This document shows, piece after piece, positions 54,029 through 64,000 of a DNA stretch of 64,000 nt. The stretch lies in NCBI RefSeq assembly GCF_016458825.1, contig NZ_CP066744.1, forward strand, positions 1,981,868 through 2,045,867, written 5' to 3'. The position numbers were made by a program, and so were the translations under genes. The number at the start of each line of letters is the position of its first letter. Within the stretch, counting starts at the first letter, position 1. The notes under the pieces are model-generated. The model saw only the letters and a list, made by a program, of their open reading frames with translations. It was not told the origin of the DNA and did not search any database. This DNA comes from Miniphocaeibacter halophilus. Its GTDB lineage: Bacteria; Bacillota; Clostridia; Tissierellales; Peptoniphilaceae.

Positions 54029-55024
54029 CTACTTAGAGGTGTCGGTTTCGTTACTGTTATCAGTACCAGATATTGATGAACGCATATTAGTGTCTGCTTT
54101 TATATTTTCCATTCTATAGTAATCCATAACACCAAGGTTACCACTTTCTAATGCATTTGAAATCGCGATAGGAACTTTTGTTTCTGCTTCGACAACTTTT
54201 GCACGCATTTTTCTAATTTCAGCTAGCATTTCTTGTTCTAAAGCTACAGCCATAGCTCTTCTTTCTTCAGCCTTCGCTTGAGCAATTCTCTTATCGGCTT
54301 CAGCCTGGTCTGTTTGGAGTTTAGCACCTATATTTCTTCCAACGTCTACATCTGCAATATCAATTGATAGTATTTCAAAGGCAGTACCAGAGTCTAAACC
54401 TTTAGAAAGTACCGTTTGTGATATAGAGTCGGGATTTTCTAAAACATCAGAATGACTTTTAGCTGATCCAACTGTTGTAACAATACCTTCACCAACTCTA
54501 GCTATTATTGTCTCTTCACCAGCTCCTCCAACTAACCTGTCAATGTTAGCTCTTACTGTAACTTTTGCTTTAGCAATAACTTCTATACCATTCATTGCAA
54601 CTGCAGAAATTTGTGGTGTTTCTATTACCTTTGGATTAACAGATACTTGTACTGCTTCTAAAACATTTCTTCCTGCTAAATCTATAGCAGCACCTCTATC
54701 AAAATCTAAAGGTATTTCAGCTCTTTGCGCAGCAATTAAAGCATCTACCAAAGTATTGACATTACCACCTGCTAAGTAATGAGCTTCTAATTGATTTGTA
54801 CTTAAAACCAATCCTGCTTTAGTAGCTTTTATTAGAGGGTTTATAATCCTACTTGGAGCTACCCTCCTAAGTCTCATACCAATTAAAGTTGATATTTTTA
54901 CCTTTACTCCTGAAAAGAATGCTGTTATCCATAAACCTACAGGAACAAATGTAAAAAATAAAATTAAAAACAAAAATACAAGTACTGCAATTATAATTAT
55001 ACTAAAACTACCGAAATTAATCAT
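54029..55024 (-). CDS. floA: Flotillin-like protein FloA
   Basis: A 331-residue SPFH-domain membrane scaffold. It has an N-terminal hydrophobic anchor, then the FloA-specific [21 protein letters not shown] and a coiled-coil tail rich in Ala/Glu ([20 protein letters not shown] region). It organises membrane microdomains. Overlaps nfeD, its usual partner, by 8 bases. Confidence 0.94.
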   Translation of the reverse strand: MINFGSFSIIIIAVLVFLFLILFFTFVPVGLWITAFFSGVKVKISTLIGMRLRRVAPSRIINPLIKATKAGLVLSTNQLEAHYLAGGNVNTLVDALIAAQRAEIPLDFDRGAAIDLAGRNVLEAVQVSVNPKVIETPQISAVAMNGIEVIAKAKVTVRANIDRLVGGAGEETIIARVGEGIVTTVGSAKSHSDVLENPDSISQTVLSKGLDSGTAFEILSIDIADVDVGRNIGAKLQTDQAEADKRIAQAKAEERRAMAVALEQEMLAEIRKMRAKVVEAETKVPIAISNALESGNLGVMDYYRMENIKADTNMRSSISGTDNSNETDTSK

Positions 55025-55850
55025 AATACCTCCTTACAAAAATTTTAAAACCTTCAATATTTACAACTTCCACTTTTTCACCCTTATCTATAAATTCGCC
55101 TTCAGTTAAAGCATCTATTTTTTTATTGTCTATCTCTATTGTGCCAGACGGTCTTAAGGGTGTAATAGTTAAACCTTTTTTTCCTAACAGGTGCCTATTA
55201 TCTTTTGAACTATAGGATTTAATCTCTTTATCCAATACAATCCTGTTAAACAACTTACTTTTATATCCTTTTCTTATTATAGTAATAAGAACTAAGAAAC
55301 CTATTATTGAGGCAATGCTAATAGATAACAATCCAACATATAAATTTGACATAGATAAAATTACTCCCAAAACAATAAGAATTATACCTGCAATCCCAGG
55401 GATTCCAAATCCCGGTACTAGAATTTCTATTGCAATGAGAATACATCCAATAATAAATAAGATTAAATCTATTATATCTGTATCACCATAAAGAAAATTT
55501 CCAGCAAAAAATAGTACAATTGAGATTATAGATATTATTCCTGCTATTCCATATGTAGGTAAAAATATTTCAATAATTATAGCGACTATAGAAATTATTA
55601 ACAGTATTCCACTAACAAATGGATTTGATATATTTCTAATAAAATTAGAAAAGAAATTATTATTTTTAATACTAAAAGATTTAACCTGGTTTACATTTTT
55701 AGGAGTTGTATTAAGATTTATTTCATTTTTTTCATAATTTTTTTCTACAGTTACTGCGTAATCAGATTTATAATAATCACTAGCTAATGACACTGTGTTA
55801 CAACAAAATCCAAAAATTAAAACTATAGCAATTAAAAAATACTTTTTCAT
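55017..55850 (-). CDS. NfeD family membrane protein, short form
   Basis: A 277-residue partner of FloA. It has a signal-like first segment ([15 protein letters not shown]), four to five membrane segments (about 85-200) rich in GIPGIAGII-type sequence, and a C-terminal OB-fold ([22 protein letters not shown], long stretch near 235-256). The ClpP-like protease domain of long NfeD proteins is absent. The ATG at 55850 is preferred because GGAGGTAAAT precedes it. Confidence 0.85.
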   Translation of the reverse strand: MKKYFLIAIVLIFGFCCNTVSLASDYYKSDYAVTVEKNYEKNEINLNTTPKNVNQVKSFSIKNNNFFSNFIRNISNPFVSGILLIISIVAIIIEIFLPTYGIAGIISIISIVLFFAGNFLYGDTDIIDLILFIIGCILIAIEILVPGFGIPGIAGIILIVLGVILSMSNLYVGLLSISIASIIGFLVLITIIRKGYKSKLFNRIVLDKEIKSYSSKDNRHLLGKKGLTITPLRPSGTIEIDNKKIDALTEGEFIDKGEKVEVVNIEGFKIFVRRYYD

Positions 55851-55905
55851 ATTTACCTCCTTTAGCATTTTATACCCTAAAATTTAGAAGTAAATAAAAA
55901 ATAAA

Positions 55906-55929
55906 AATGTCCAGTAATTACTGGACATT
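55906..55929 (-). terminator. Terminator of rpsU
   Basis: Perfect 24-base palindrome AATGTCCAGTAA/TTACTGGACATT, followed on the minus strand by TTTTATTTTTTATTT. Strong intrinsic terminator. Confidence 0.9.
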
Positions 55930-55940
55930 AATTAACTATA

Positions 55941-56123
55941 TTAACCTCTTTTAGCCTTTTTACGTCTTGCTGCTTCTGATTTCTTTTTCTTTTTAATACT
56001 TGGTTTTTCATAATGTTCTCTTTTTCTATATTCAGATAAAACACCAGATCTAGCACATTGTCTTTTAAATCTTTTTAAAGCGCTATCTAATGATTCATTT
56101 TCACCAACTTTAATTTCTGCCAT
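55941..56123 (-). CDS. rpsU: 30S ribosomal protein S21
   Basis: A 60-residue basic protein: [20 protein letters not shown] then [11 protein letters not shown] and a lysine/arginine-rich tail. It has its own promoter and terminator, so it can be adjusted separately from its neighbours. Confidence 0.96.
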   Translation of the reverse strand: MAEIKVGENESLDSALKRFKRQCARSGVLSEYRKREHYEKPSIKKKKKSEAARRKKAKRG

Positions 56124-56184
56124 AGGTTATCCCTCCCCTCTTCTCTTGCAAGAGTGCTCTTAATGAGCAGAATAATACTATAAT

Positions 56185-56213
56185 AGTATAACTCATATAG
56201 ATGCTAATTGCAA
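56185..56213 (-). promoter_or_regulatory. rpsU promoter
   Basis: On the minus strand, TTGCAA (complement of 56208-56213), a 17-base spacer and TATACT (complement of 56185-56190). A short CTCTTGCAAGAG palindrome (56143-56154) lies in the leader before the ribosome site. Confidence 0.7.
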
Positions 56214-56218
56214 GAATT

Positions 56219-56560
56219 TTAGCCTGGTGGCCATTGTAATTGTCTGCCTGCAAGTACATGATAATGAATATGGTCTACAGACTGACCTCCATCTTTTCCA
56301 CAATTATTAACAATTCTATAACCAGAATTATCAATTTTTAGCTCTTTTGCTAATTTGGGAATAACCATCATAATATGTGCAATAATATCAACATTAGAAC
56401 TATCGATATAATTTGCAGATGCTATATGTTTTTTTGGAATAACCAAAAAATGAGTAGGTGCTTGAGGATTTAAATCGTTAAAAGCAATTATTTTATCATC
56501 TTCATAAATAATATCGGAATCTATTTCCTTATTTGCAATTTTACAAAAAATACAATCCAT
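56219..56560 (-). CDS. HIT family protein (HinT-like)
   Basis: A 113-residue histidine-triad nucleotide hydrolase, probably cleaving AMP-lysine-type phosphoramidates. Seen: CIFCKIANKEIDSDIIYEDD, AFNDLNPQAPTHFLVIPKKH and the triad DHIHYHVLAGRQLQWPPG. The ATG at 56560 is chosen for the GGAGGTGA site at proper distance; GTG at 56569 overlaps that site. Confidence 0.93.
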   Translation of the reverse strand: MDCIFCKIANKEIDSDIIYEDDKIIAFNDLNPQAPTHFLVIPKKHIASANYIDSSNVDIIAHIMMVIPKLAKELKIDNSGYRIVNNCGKDGGQSVDHIHYHVLAGRQLQWPPG

Positions 56561-56575
56561 TAATTTCACCTCCTA

Positions 56576-57874
56576 TTAGTTAATTATACCAAAAACTCCC
56601 TCATCTTGTATATCGGTAATTTTAGTTTTTACTATTTTATTTATAAATTCTTTATTATAATTTGTAGATACTCTAATATAGTTAGTAGAATAACCACTAA
56701 TTATTTTATTGTCAGTTTTTTCTTCAAAAAGAACTTCTAAATCTTTTCCAATGAATTCCTTCAAAAAATTGTTAGTAAGTTTTTTTGATTCTTCAATTAA
56801 AGTAGAACTCCTTAATTTTTTTATATTTCCATCTACTTGATTTTTCATTTTAGAAGCCTTAGTACCACTTCTTGGTGAATATTTAAATACATGAATTTTT
56901 GAAAAAGCAACTTTATTAACAAATTTTAAGGTATCTTGAAAATCTTCCTCGGTTTCATTTGGAAAACCAACAATTATATCTGTAGTAATTCCTGCATCAG
57001 GAAAATATTTGCGAATCAATTCAACTTTTTCTAGGTATTCTTTTGTATCATATTTTCTATTCATAAGTTTAAGGATTTTATCTGACCCGCTTTGTAATGA
57101 TAAATGAAAATGATCACAGAATTTATTTGTATTTTTAACTCTGCTCAAAAAATCATCATTTATGATTCTAGGTTCCAAAGAGCTTAATCTTATTCGTTTT
57201 ATATTATTAATTGTTGCTATTTTTTCAATAACATCAACTAGTGAAACATTGGATTTTAAATCTAATCCGTAAGAAGCAACATGTATACCAGTTAATATAA
57301 TTTCTTTAAAGTCATTTTTTGACAATAATAGAGCTTCTTCATATATTTCATTTAAATCTCTAGAACGTATTGGCCCTCTTGCATAGGGAATAATACAATA
57401 AGAGCAAAATTGACTACATCCCTCTTGAATTTTTATATAGGCCCTAGTCATATGATTTTGCTTAGTAATGGATAAGGATTCAAAATCTTTATTATTTTTA
57501 ATATCTTCAACTTTATTGACTATACTATTTGTTTTAATTGCTTCTTCACAATACTCAACAATACTAGAGCGATTCTTTGTTCCTAAAATTACATTAATAC
57601 CATCTATGGCTAAAACCTCTTCTGTACTAACTTGTGAATAGCATCCAACAGCTGCGATTATAGCCTTAGGATTTTTACTTTTAGCTTTTGATATAAATTG
57701 TCTTGATTTCCGGTCGCTTAAATTTGTAACTGTACAAGTATTTATTACATAAATATCACACACTTCATCATTTTCTGATATTTTATAACCTTTATTATTA
57801 AATAATTCCATCATTGCTTCGGTTTCGTATTGATTAACTTTACAACCTAAAGTCAAAAAACTTACTTTTTTCAT
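56576..57874 (-). CDS. mtaB: tRNA t6A37 methylthiotransferase MtaB
   Basis: A 432-residue radical-SAM methylthiotransferase making ms2t6A. The N-terminal cluster motifs are TLGCKVNQYETEAM, NTCTVTNLSDRKS and AVGCYSQ; the radical-SAM motif is GCSQFCSYCIIPYARGPIRS. The CKVNQYE form and RQFISKAK distinguish it from MiaB, which is also encoded in this window at 21332. Confidence 0.92.
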   Translation of the reverse strand: MKKVSFLTLGCKVNQYETEAMMELFNNKGYKISENDEVCDIYVINTCTVTNLSDRKSRQFISKAKSKNPKAIIAAVGCYSQVSTEEVLAIDGINVILGTKNRSSIVEYCEEAIKTNSIVNKVEDIKNNKDFESLSITKQNHMTRAYIKIQEGCSQFCSYCIIPYARGPIRSRDLNEIYEEALLLSKNDFKEIILTGIHVASYGLDLKSNVSLVDVIEKIATINNIKRIRLSSLEPRIINDDFLSRVKNTNKFCDHFHLSLQSGSDKILKLMNRKYDTKEYLEKVELIRKYFPDAGITTDIIVGFPNETEEDFQDTLKFVNKVAFSKIHVFKYSPRSGTKASKMKNQVDGNIKKLRSSTLIEESKKLTNNFLKEFIGKDLEVLFEEKTDNKIISGYSTNYIRVSTNYNKEFINKIVKTKITDIQDEGVFGIIN

Positions 57875-57877
57875 AAA

Positions 57878-58606
57878 TCACCTATTCATATCTCCTATTT
57901 CATATTGTAATATTGATAACATAGTTATAGGAGCAGTTTCTGTTCTTAAAATTCTTTTTCCTAAAGATATTGTTTTAAATCCCTTATTTTCCAAACATAA
58001 AACTTCACTACTATCAAATCCACCTTCAGGACCTATTATAATTTTAATGTTCTTGACCTTGGAACTTTTTAAAATATCCTTTAAATCATAATTTTCTGAA
58101 GATTCATATGCTAATAATCCTAACTCATTTTTTTCTAAAGTAATATCAGATAAATTTATTGGTGAATATACTTTAGGAATGTAGTTTCTATGAGATTGAG
58201 AAGCAGCATGTTTGGAAATTTTATTAAATCTAATTAATTTTTTCTCAATATTTTTACTATTTAATTTAACTATAACCCTATTAGTTATTATCGGAATTAT
58301 TCTATAAACACCTAATTCTACCGATTTTTGTATAATTAAATCAAATTTATCAGATTTTGTTAACCCTTGATAAAGATGAATGTTTAAAGTTTCTTCCTTT
58401 AACTTTTTAATAGAAGAAATATTTGCTATAATTCTATTTTTTTCTATAGTTGAAACCTTAGAAATATATAGATTTTCATTAATAACAATTTCTAGTTCTT
58501 CATCTTTTTTCATACGTAGTACGTTTTTTAAATGATGAAAGTCCTCTCCATCTATTAAAATATTATTATTGTTAACATCCTCAATATTTCTAAAAATTCT
58601 ATGCAT
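57878..58606 (-). CDS. rsmE: 16S rRNA m3U1498 methyltransferase
   Basis: A 242-residue SPOUT methyltransferase. N-terminal PUA-like part (GEDFHHLKNVLRMKKDEEL) and the knotted SAM site with IIGPEGGFDSSEV and LGKRILRTETAPITML near the end. Overlaps prmA by 8 bases, the usual dnaJ-prmA-rsmE order. Confidence 0.95.
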   Translation of the reverse strand: MHRIFRNIEDVNNNNILIDGEDFHHLKNVLRMKKDEELEIVINENLYISKVSTIEKNRIIANISSIKKLKEETLNIHLYQGLTKSDKFDLIIQKSVELGVYRIIPIITNRVIVKLNSKNIEKKLIRFNKISKHAASQSHRNYIPKVYSPINLSDITLEKNELGLLAYESSENYDLKDILKSSKVKNIKIIIGPEGGFDSSEVLCLENKGFKTISLGKRILRTETAPITMLSILQYEIGDMNR

Positions 58607-59533
58607 TATACTCAGCTAGGATACAAACCCACTCTCCTTTACTAGTAGTGTCTATTATACTGAAATTATGTTCTTTCAGTTTAGATATTATAAAATCCGA
58701 TTTTTCTTTAATTATTCCAGAAGTAATTATTAAACCATTTTTATTAATTAGTTTTTCTACCGATGGTATTAATTCAACTATTACATTTGGAAGAATGTTG
58801 GCAATAAAAATATCGTATTTGTTATTTATTGTATTAAGTAAATCACCTTCAAAGACAGAAATAATATTATCTGTATTATTTGAAAGAGAATTCTCCCTTG
58901 TAGTTTTTACACTAATTGGATCTATATCAATTGCTGAAACTTTTATTGAACCAAGTTTTGCAGCAACTATTGACAAAATTCCTGAGCCACATCCAACATC
59001 ACAAACTCTTTTATTTAGCAGGTCTATACTTTGTAATTTTTCAATACATAAATAGGTACTTTCATGAGTTCCTGTTCCAAAGGCCATTCCAGGATCAATA
59101 TTTATAACTATATCATCTTCTTTAGGTGTGAATTTTTCCCATGAAGGTTTAATAATTATTTTTTACCTATTCTAAATGGTTTGTAAAATTTTTTCCATTC
59201 TTCAGACCAATCTTTATCTTCTATTTTTTTATCAATATAAAACTCTATTAATTTATTTATATTTTTTATGGAATTTTCTAATTCCTTTATTTCATTTTTA
59301 TCATGTTCAGATTCAGATAAATATAATTTAATAGTTATAAATTTAGATTTAGGAATTAAATTGTCTTGTAGTTCAACCCAATATGGTTTGGTCTTCTTTA
59401 TTTCATCCATAGTCCTATAATCAATTATTTCAAAAGTTGAAATATCATAATCATATAAAATAGAATATACAATATCTTCAAATTCTTTAGGTAGATTAAT
59501 TATAATTTCAAACCACTTGTTATTTTCCAACAT
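58599..59533 (-). CDS. prmA: Ribosomal protein L11 methyltransferase, frameshifted in an A6 run
   Basis: Two frames, 59533-59156 ([21 protein letters not shown] then stop) and one ending at 58599 ([47 protein letters not shown]), join if one base is added to the run at 59159-59164 (A6 on the coding strand). The bridge then reads [15 protein letters not shown] and gives 311 residues, the normal PrmA length. All motifs are otherwise intact, so either the sequence has an indel or the gene has been recently lost; PrmA is not essential. Confidence 0.88.
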
Positions 59534-60659
59534 CGAATTTATCCTTTATTTTATCAAAAATACTTTTTTTACCCTTGCTTTCCCTATAATCTTCATCAGT
59601 TATGTTAGAAAATTCTAACAATAAATCCTTTTGTTTACTATTTAATTTAGTAGGAGTTATTATTTGTACATCAAAATATAGGTCACCACGTTCATTGTTT
59701 TTCCTATTTAAAATTTGTACTCCTTTGTTCTTCAACTTGAATCTTGTTCCAGTTTGTGTTCCGGCAGGAATTTCAAACTCTTCAATTCCCTTTAACAAAG
59801 GTACATCAATTTTCGCACCTAAAGCTGCTTGAGTAAAAGATATAGGTAATTTAAAGTAAATATCATATCCTGAACGTTGGAAGAATTCGTGAGGTTTTAC
59901 ATCTAAAACTAAATATAAATCTCCGTCAGGACCACCATTTACCCCAGCGTTTCCTTCACCTCGTAAATTAATTACAGAATCATTATCTACACCAGCAGGT
60001 ATTTTAATTTTTAAAGATTTATTTGTACGTATTTGTCCCTTGCCTTTACATTTATGACATTTCTTTTCTATTATTTCACCTGTTCCATGACATTTATCAC
60101 AAGTGGCAGTTCTAACAAATGTACCAAATGCCGATTGTTGAGTATATCTTACCTGACCTGTTCCATGACATTTATCACAAATTTTTTTGCTAGTACCCTT
60201 TTCAGCACCTGTCCCGTTACATTCATCACATGTTTCCATTTTTCTAACAGATATTTCTTTTTCTACTCCAAATACAGCTTCTTCAAAAGTCAAATGTATT
60301 TTTTGCTGTATATCTGAACCCTTTTGTGGAGCGTTAGGATTTCTAGTTTTCCTTGAAAAACCTCCACCAAATATATCAAAAATATCTCCAAATAAATCTG
60401 AAAAATCCATTGTAAAGTCATTAGGTCCCATTCCACCATTTGTAAAGGCAGCTTCACCATACATATCATATTTGGATTTTTTTTCTTCATCGCTTAAAAC
60501 CTCATATGCGAAATTAATCTCTTTAAATTTTTCTTGAGCTTCATCATCGTCTGGATTTAAATCTGGATGATATTTCTTAGCTAATTTCCTATATGATTTT
60601 TTTATCTCTTCTTTTGAAGAGTTTCTATCTATTTCTAAGATTTCATATAAATCTCTCAT
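59520..60659 (-). CDS. dnaJ: Chaperone DnaJ
   Basis: A 379-residue Hsp40. J domain with [10 protein letters not shown] (HPD motif), a Gly/Phe-rich linker (about 75-105), four zinc repeats [24 protein letters not shown] and CHKCKGKG, and the C-terminal substrate domains. It overlaps prmA by 14 bases. Confidence 0.96.
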   Translation of the reverse strand: MRDLYEILEIDRNSSKEEIKKSYRKLAKKYHPDLNPDDDEAQEKFKEINFAYEVLSDEEKKSKYDMYGEAAFTNGGMGPNDFTMDFSDLFGDIFDIFGGGFSRKTRNPNAPQKGSDIQQKIHLTFEEAVFGVEKEISVRKMETCDECNGTGAEKGTSKKICDKCHGTGQVRYTQQSAFGTFVRTATCDKCHGTGEIIEKKCHKCKGKGQIRTNKSLKIKIPAGVDNDSVINLRGEGNAGVNGGPDGDLYLVLDVKPHEFFQRSGYDIYFKLPISFTQAALGAKIDVPLLKGIEEFEIPAGTQTGTRFKLKNKGVQILNRKNNERGDLYFDVQIITPTKLNSKQKDLLLEFSNITDEDYRESKGKKSIFDKIKDKFDVGK

Positions 60660-60720
60660 TAATACACCAACCTCAAAATATCTTTCTTAAATATTCTACT
60701 AAAAATATAAATATATTCAA

Positions 60721-60764
60721 TACATTAATAAAGGCTCATGAAAACATGAGCCTTTATTAATGTA
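60721..60764 (-). terminator. Long hairpin between dnaK and dnaJ
   Basis: Perfect 20-bp stem, arms 60721-60740 and 60745-60764, loop AAAA. No T tract follows on the minus strand, so it may act as an mRNA processing or stability element that lets dnaK accumulate over dnaJ, or as a partial terminator. Confidence 0.7.
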
Positions 60765-60782
60765 ACAATATTATCTATAATA

Positions 60783-62603
60783 CTACTTATCTTCTTCATC
60801 ATCAACTACTTCATAATCTGCATCAACAACATCGTCTTCAGGATTTTGTTGAGTTGTATCTTGAGCACCTTGTTGGCTATAAAGTTTTTCTGACATTTTA
60901 TAAAGTTCTTGAGTTAATTCTTCGGTTTTGCTTTTTATTGTTTCAGCATCATCACCAGAAACTACATCTCTTAAATCTTTTATTTTATTATTTACACTTT
61001 CAACTTCATCAGCTGAAACTTTATCACCTAGGTCTTTAATTGTTTTTTCTGTTTGATAAATAACAGATTCAGCATTATTTTTGCTTTCAATTAATTCTTT
61101 TTTCTTTCTATCTTCTTCTGCAAATTTTTCAGCATCATTTACTTTTTGTTGAATTTCTTCATCAGTAAGTTTAGTAGAAGAAGAAATTGTCATTTTTTGT
61201 TCTTTTCCAGATCCTAAATCCTTTGCTGTTACATTTACAATTCCATTAGCGTCAATATCAAATGTAACTTCAATTTGTGGCACTCCTCTTGGTGCAGCTG
61301 GTATATCAGCTAAAGTAAATTTGCCAAGTAGAGTATTGTCTGCTGCCATTTCTCTTTCACCTTGAAGAACAACAATTTCTACATTTGTTTGTCCATCAGC
61401 CGCTGTAGTAAATACTTGACTTTTTTTAGTTGGAATAGTTGTATTTCTTTCTATTAACTTAGTTGTAACTCCACCTAGAGTTTCAATACCTAATGATAAA
61501 GGAGTTACGTCTAGTAATAGTAAATCTTTTACTTCACCACTTAAAACTCCACCTTGAATAGCAGCACCCATTGCCACACATTCATCTGGGTTTATATCCT
61601 TTTGAGGATCTTTACCAATTAACTTTTTAACGGATTCTTGTACTGCAGGTATCCTAGTAGATCCACCAACTAAGAGAACTGATTGAATATCACTTGCGGA
61701 AAGACCTGCATCCTTCAATGCTTCTTTAACAGGAATTGTAGTTTTTTCTACTAAGCCAGAAGTTAAATCTTCAAATTTGGATCTGCTTAAATCCATATTT
61801 AAATGAGCTGGCACTCCGTTTATGGCTGTAATAAATGGTAAGTTAATATTTGAACTTAAAGTTGAAGATAATTCTTTTTTAGCTTTTTCAGCAGCGTCTT
61901 TTAATCTTTGTAAAGAAGTCGGATCTTGTCTTAAATCAATTCCATTTTCTTTTTTGAATTCATCTGCTAAATAATCGATAATTATGTTGTCAAAATCATC
62001 TCCACCAAGTTTATTATTACCTCTAGTAGCTAGTACTTCAAAAACTCCATCCCCTACTTCTAGTATGGAAACATCAAAAGTACCTCCACCTAAATCATAT
62101 ACCATAATTTTATGTTGGTCATGGTCTTTATCCATTCCATATGCTAATGCTGCAGCAGTAGGCTCGTTTATAATTCTTTTTACATTTAAACCTGCAATTT
62201 TTCCTGCATCTTTTGTAGCTTGTCTTTGGCTATCTGTAAAATAAGCTGGAACTGTTATTACAGCTTCAGTAATAGTTTCTCCTAAATAACTTTCAGCATC
62301 TGTTTTTAATTTTTGTAATATCATAGCAGAAATTTCTTCTGGTGTATAATTTTTTCCATCAACATCAACTTTAAAATCTGTTCCCATATGTGTCTTAATA
62401 GAAGAAATTGTTCTACTTGGATTAGTTATTGCTTGTCTTTTAGCAGTTTCTCCAACTAATCTTTCTCCATCCTTTGTAAAAGCTACTACTGAAGGGGTTG
62501 TTCTATTACCTTCTACATTTGGAATTATTGTAGAAGTACCTCCTTCCATTACAGCTACTGCAGAGTTTGTTGTACCTAAGTCTATACCAATAATTTTTCC
62601 CAT
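60783..62603 (-). CDS. dnaK: Chaperone DnaK
   Basis: A 606-residue Hsp70. ATPase signatures [32 protein letters not shown] and [15 protein letters not shown] are present, followed by the substrate-binding domain ([14 protein letters not shown]) and an acidic C-terminus ending [13 protein letters not shown]. Works with the adjacent GrpE and DnaJ. Confidence 0.97.
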   Translation of the reverse strand: MGKIIGIDLGTTNSAVAVMEGGTSTIIPNVEGNRTTPSVVAFTKDGERLVGETAKRQAITNPSRTISSIKTHMGTDFKVDVDGKNYTPEEISAMILQKLKTDAESYLGETITEAVITVPAYFTDSQRQATKDAGKIAGLNVKRIINEPTAAALAYGMDKDHDQHKIMVYDLGGGTFDVSILEVGDGVFEVLATRGNNKLGGDDFDNIIIDYLADEFKKENGIDLRQDPTSLQRLKDAAEKAKKELSSTLSSNINLPFITAINGVPAHLNMDLSRSKFEDLTSGLVEKTTIPVKEALKDAGLSASDIQSVLLVGGSTRIPAVQESVKKLIGKDPQKDINPDECVAMGAAIQGGVLSGEVKDLLLLDVTPLSLGIETLGGVTTKLIERNTTIPTKKSQVFTTAADGQTNVEIVVLQGEREMAADNTLLGKFTLADIPAAPRGVPQIEVTFDIDANGIVNVTAKDLGSGKEQKMTISSSTKLTDEEIQQKVNDAEKFAEEDRKKKELIESKNNAESVIYQTEKTIKDLGDKVSADEVESVNNKIKDLRDVVSGDDAETIKSKTEELTQELYKMSEKLYSQQGAQDTTQQNPEDDVVDADYEVVDDEEDK

Positions 62604-62620
62604 AATTATATCCTCCTAAA

Positions 62621-63157
62621 TTATTCACTAACTTTGACCATACTAGGTCTTATAATTTTTCCATTTAACTTGTAACCTTTTTGTAGAGTATCTATAATAT
62701 AACCCGACTCTACCTCATCATTTTTTTCAACTAATATAGCTTGATGAACATTGTGATCAAATAATGTATCTTTTGATTCTATTTCCTCAAGTCCTTCTCT
62801 TTTTAGTATTTCTTTAAAATTATCTAAGATAATTTTAATACCTTCAGAAAATTCATCTTCTTGTATTTTATTTTCATAAGCTCTTTCCAAATCATCAACA
62901 ATAGGAAGTAATTTCATAATTAACCCTTCATTTGCTAAAGAAATAGATTGAGATTTTTCTTTTTCTATTCTTTTTTTAAAGTTTATAAAATCTGCCTGTA
63001 ATATTGTCAATGAATTTTTAAGACTTTCATTTTCTTCAAGTAATTCATTTTCATTAGATTCAATTTCATCTGAATTTTCCTCATTGTTAGGTAAATTTTC
63101 TTTATTTTCATCAGATTCAAAAGTTTCATTAGTTTTTTTATCTTTATTTTTAGCCAC
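62621..63157 (-). CDS. grpE: Nucleotide exchange factor GrpE
   Basis: A 178-residue protein with a Glu/Asn-rich N-terminus (1-45), the long helix (LQADFINFKKRIEKEK), and the C-terminal beta domain with HNVHQAILVEKNDEVESGYI-type sequence ending YKLNGKIIRPSMVKVSE. Exchanges ADP on DnaK. Confidence 0.95.
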   Translation of the reverse strand: MAKNKDKKTNETFESDENKENLPNNEENSDEIESNENELLEENESLKNSLTILQADFINFKKRIEKEKSQSISLANEGLIMKLLPIVDDLERAYENKIQEDEFSEGIKIILDNFKEILKREGLEEIESKDTLFDHNVHQAILVEKNDEVESGYIIDTLQKGYKLNGKIIRPSMVKVSE

Positions 63158-63169
63158 TTTATCACCTCT

Positions 63170-64000
63170 TTAATCTATCATATTAACTATTTTCCAAGAT
63201 ATATTATAAAGAGTCACTATTGTGTTTTTATAATCCATCCTTAATGGTCCAATAACCCCTATTTTCCCTATATAGTAATTATTTAAAAATAGATTGGTTA
63301 ATATTAGACTATTTTCATTTAAAATAGGTATTCCTATTTCCGATCCTATATACACTTCAACGTGTTCTTCTATAGTCTTATCTAGAAGTGTAATGATGTT
63401 TTCTTTTTTATCCATAAACTGAAAAAAGTTTTTAACTTTTTCTAAATCATTATATTCTGGTAAATTAAAAATATTTGTTAAACCATATATTTTTGTTTTA
63501 ATATTACCAAAATTAGTAAATTCAATTTTTAAAATTCTAAAAATATTTTGCAATAAATCAAAATAATTATTTAATTTTTGAATTATTTCTGTAAATTCTT
63601 CTTCAAAATCTTCTACAGTTAAACTGTTTTTTATTAAATGGTTTAATAAAAAATTGATTTTTTTAAGATCTTCATTTGAAATATTATTTCTAAGATTAAA
63701 AATTGAACTATTAACTTCTCCATTTTTTAAAACCATTAACAAGACATAATCGTATTTACTGATTTTTAGTATTTCTACATGATATATTCCAATACTATAT
63801 GGTCTTTCTAAAGAAGTTATTACAACATTATTAGTCATAGAGGATAATATTTCTGCAGCTGAATTAACAAGTTGTTCAACATCTATATTCAAATCGCTTC
63901 GTTTTACTTTTAGTGCAGTATTGGAAGAATTGGTAAATTGTTCTCTAAAACTCGTTAACGCTTCTTCAACGTATAGCTTATATCCCATTTCAGAAGGTAT
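63170..64000 (-). CDS. hrcA: Heat-shock repressor HrcA (partial, N-terminus outside)
   Basis: About 277 residues to the window edge; the frame stays open, and the first visible codons IPSEMGYKLYVEE belong to the conserved GRIPSxxGYxLYVD region after the winged helix, so about 70 residues lie outside. Further matches are VERPYSIGIYHVEI-like sequence in the middle and IGVIGPLRMDYKNTIVTLYNI at the end. HrcA binds CIRCE to repress the hrcA-grpE-dnaK-dnaJ operon; the CIRCE site is expected beyond the window. Confidence 0.93.
   Translation of the reverse strand: MPSEMGYKLYVEEALTSFREQFTNSSNTALKVKRSDLNIDVEQLVNSAAEILSSMTNNVVITSLERPYSIGIYHVEILKISKYDYVLLMVLKNGEVNSSIFNLRNNISNEDLKKINFLLNHLIKNSLTVEDFEEEFTEIIQKLNNYFDLLQNIFRILKIEFTNFGNIKTKIYGLTNIFNLPEYNDLEKVKNFFQFMDKKENIITLLDKTIEEHVEVYIGSEIGIPILNENSLILTNLFLNNYYIGKIGVIGPLRMDYKNTIVTLYNISWKIVNMID

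Noticed and set aside
1-64000. tRNA, rRNA, tmRNA, CRISPR array, prophage or IS element
   Set aside because: No clover-leaf, repeat-spacer, structural phage gene or transposase pattern was found in the intergenic regions or genes on either strand.

Overview
The window is a 64 kb stretch of a very AT-rich, low-GC Firmicute chromosome. Gene order (alaS-ireB-ruvX-yrzB, miaB-mutS-mutL-miaA, lexA/yneA, rimP-nusA-ylxR-infB-rbfA-truB-ribF-rpsO-pnp, hrcA-grpE-dnaK-dnaJ-prmA-rsmE-mtaB) is clostridial. A selenocysteine-containing betaine/sarcosine-type reductase, a ferredoxin-like aldo/keto reductase and the general gene complement point to an anaerobic amino-acid or osmolyte fermenter, most plausibly a Tissierellales-like clostridium; that placement is inference. 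I see no tRNA, rRNA, CRISPR, IS element or prophage.

Layout. (1) 1-8250, plus strand: the end of an AI-2E family transporter gene, then a tight housekeeping operon alaS, ireB, aldo/keto reductase, ruvX, yrzB, fur, RNase J, ylbF, trmR. (2) 8287-14047, plus strand: an IclR regulator and a complete lower catechol meta-cleavage pathway (XylT-like ferredoxin, catechol 2,3-dioxygenase, semialdehyde hydrolase, hydratase, aldolase, acylating acetaldehyde dehydrogenase), closed by a strong terminator. It sits between trmR and a U32 peptidase gene, which are neighbours in Bacillus subtilis. (3) 14093-21161: the U32 gene, a DUF3841-like gene, a BCCT betaine transporter, the two substrate-specific reductase subunits (one read through an in-frame UGA as selenocysteine) and a TetR regulator. 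(4) 21332-29378: miaB, mutS, mutL, miaA, ynbB. (5) 29405-33677: lexA divergent from a yneA-like SOS division inhibitor with LexA boxes between them, a tyrosine recombinase, an aminotransferase and a PHP phosphoesterase. (6) A 580-base gap without a gene, then minus-strand genes: rny, a SbcC/Rad50-like ATPase split over three genes, a SbcD-like nuclease, recA, pgsA, ftsK, dut, pnp, rpsO, ribF, truB, nrnA, rbfA, infB, ylxR, nusA, rimP. (7) 53631-64000, minus strand: a small membrane protein, floA, nfeD, rpsU, hinT, mtaB, rsmE, prmA, dnaJ, dnaK, grpE and most of hrcA.

How it works together. Betaine would enter through the BCCT carrier and be reduced by the GrdH/GrdI-type pair to trimethylamine, with acetyl phosphate formed on GrdA/GrdC/GrdD encoded elsewhere. 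Catechol or a 3-substituted catechol would be cleaved with O2, then hydrolysed and split to pyruvate plus acetyl-CoA. Combining an O2-dependent ring cleavage with an O2-sensitive selenoenzyme in one neighbourhood is the most striking feature of the window.

Quality caveat: three genes (alaS, the C-terminal SbcC-like gene, prmA) are each broken by a one-base change in a homopolymer run (T8, C6/G6, T6/A6). Since alaS is essential, sequencing error is the simplest explanation, although slippage is possible.
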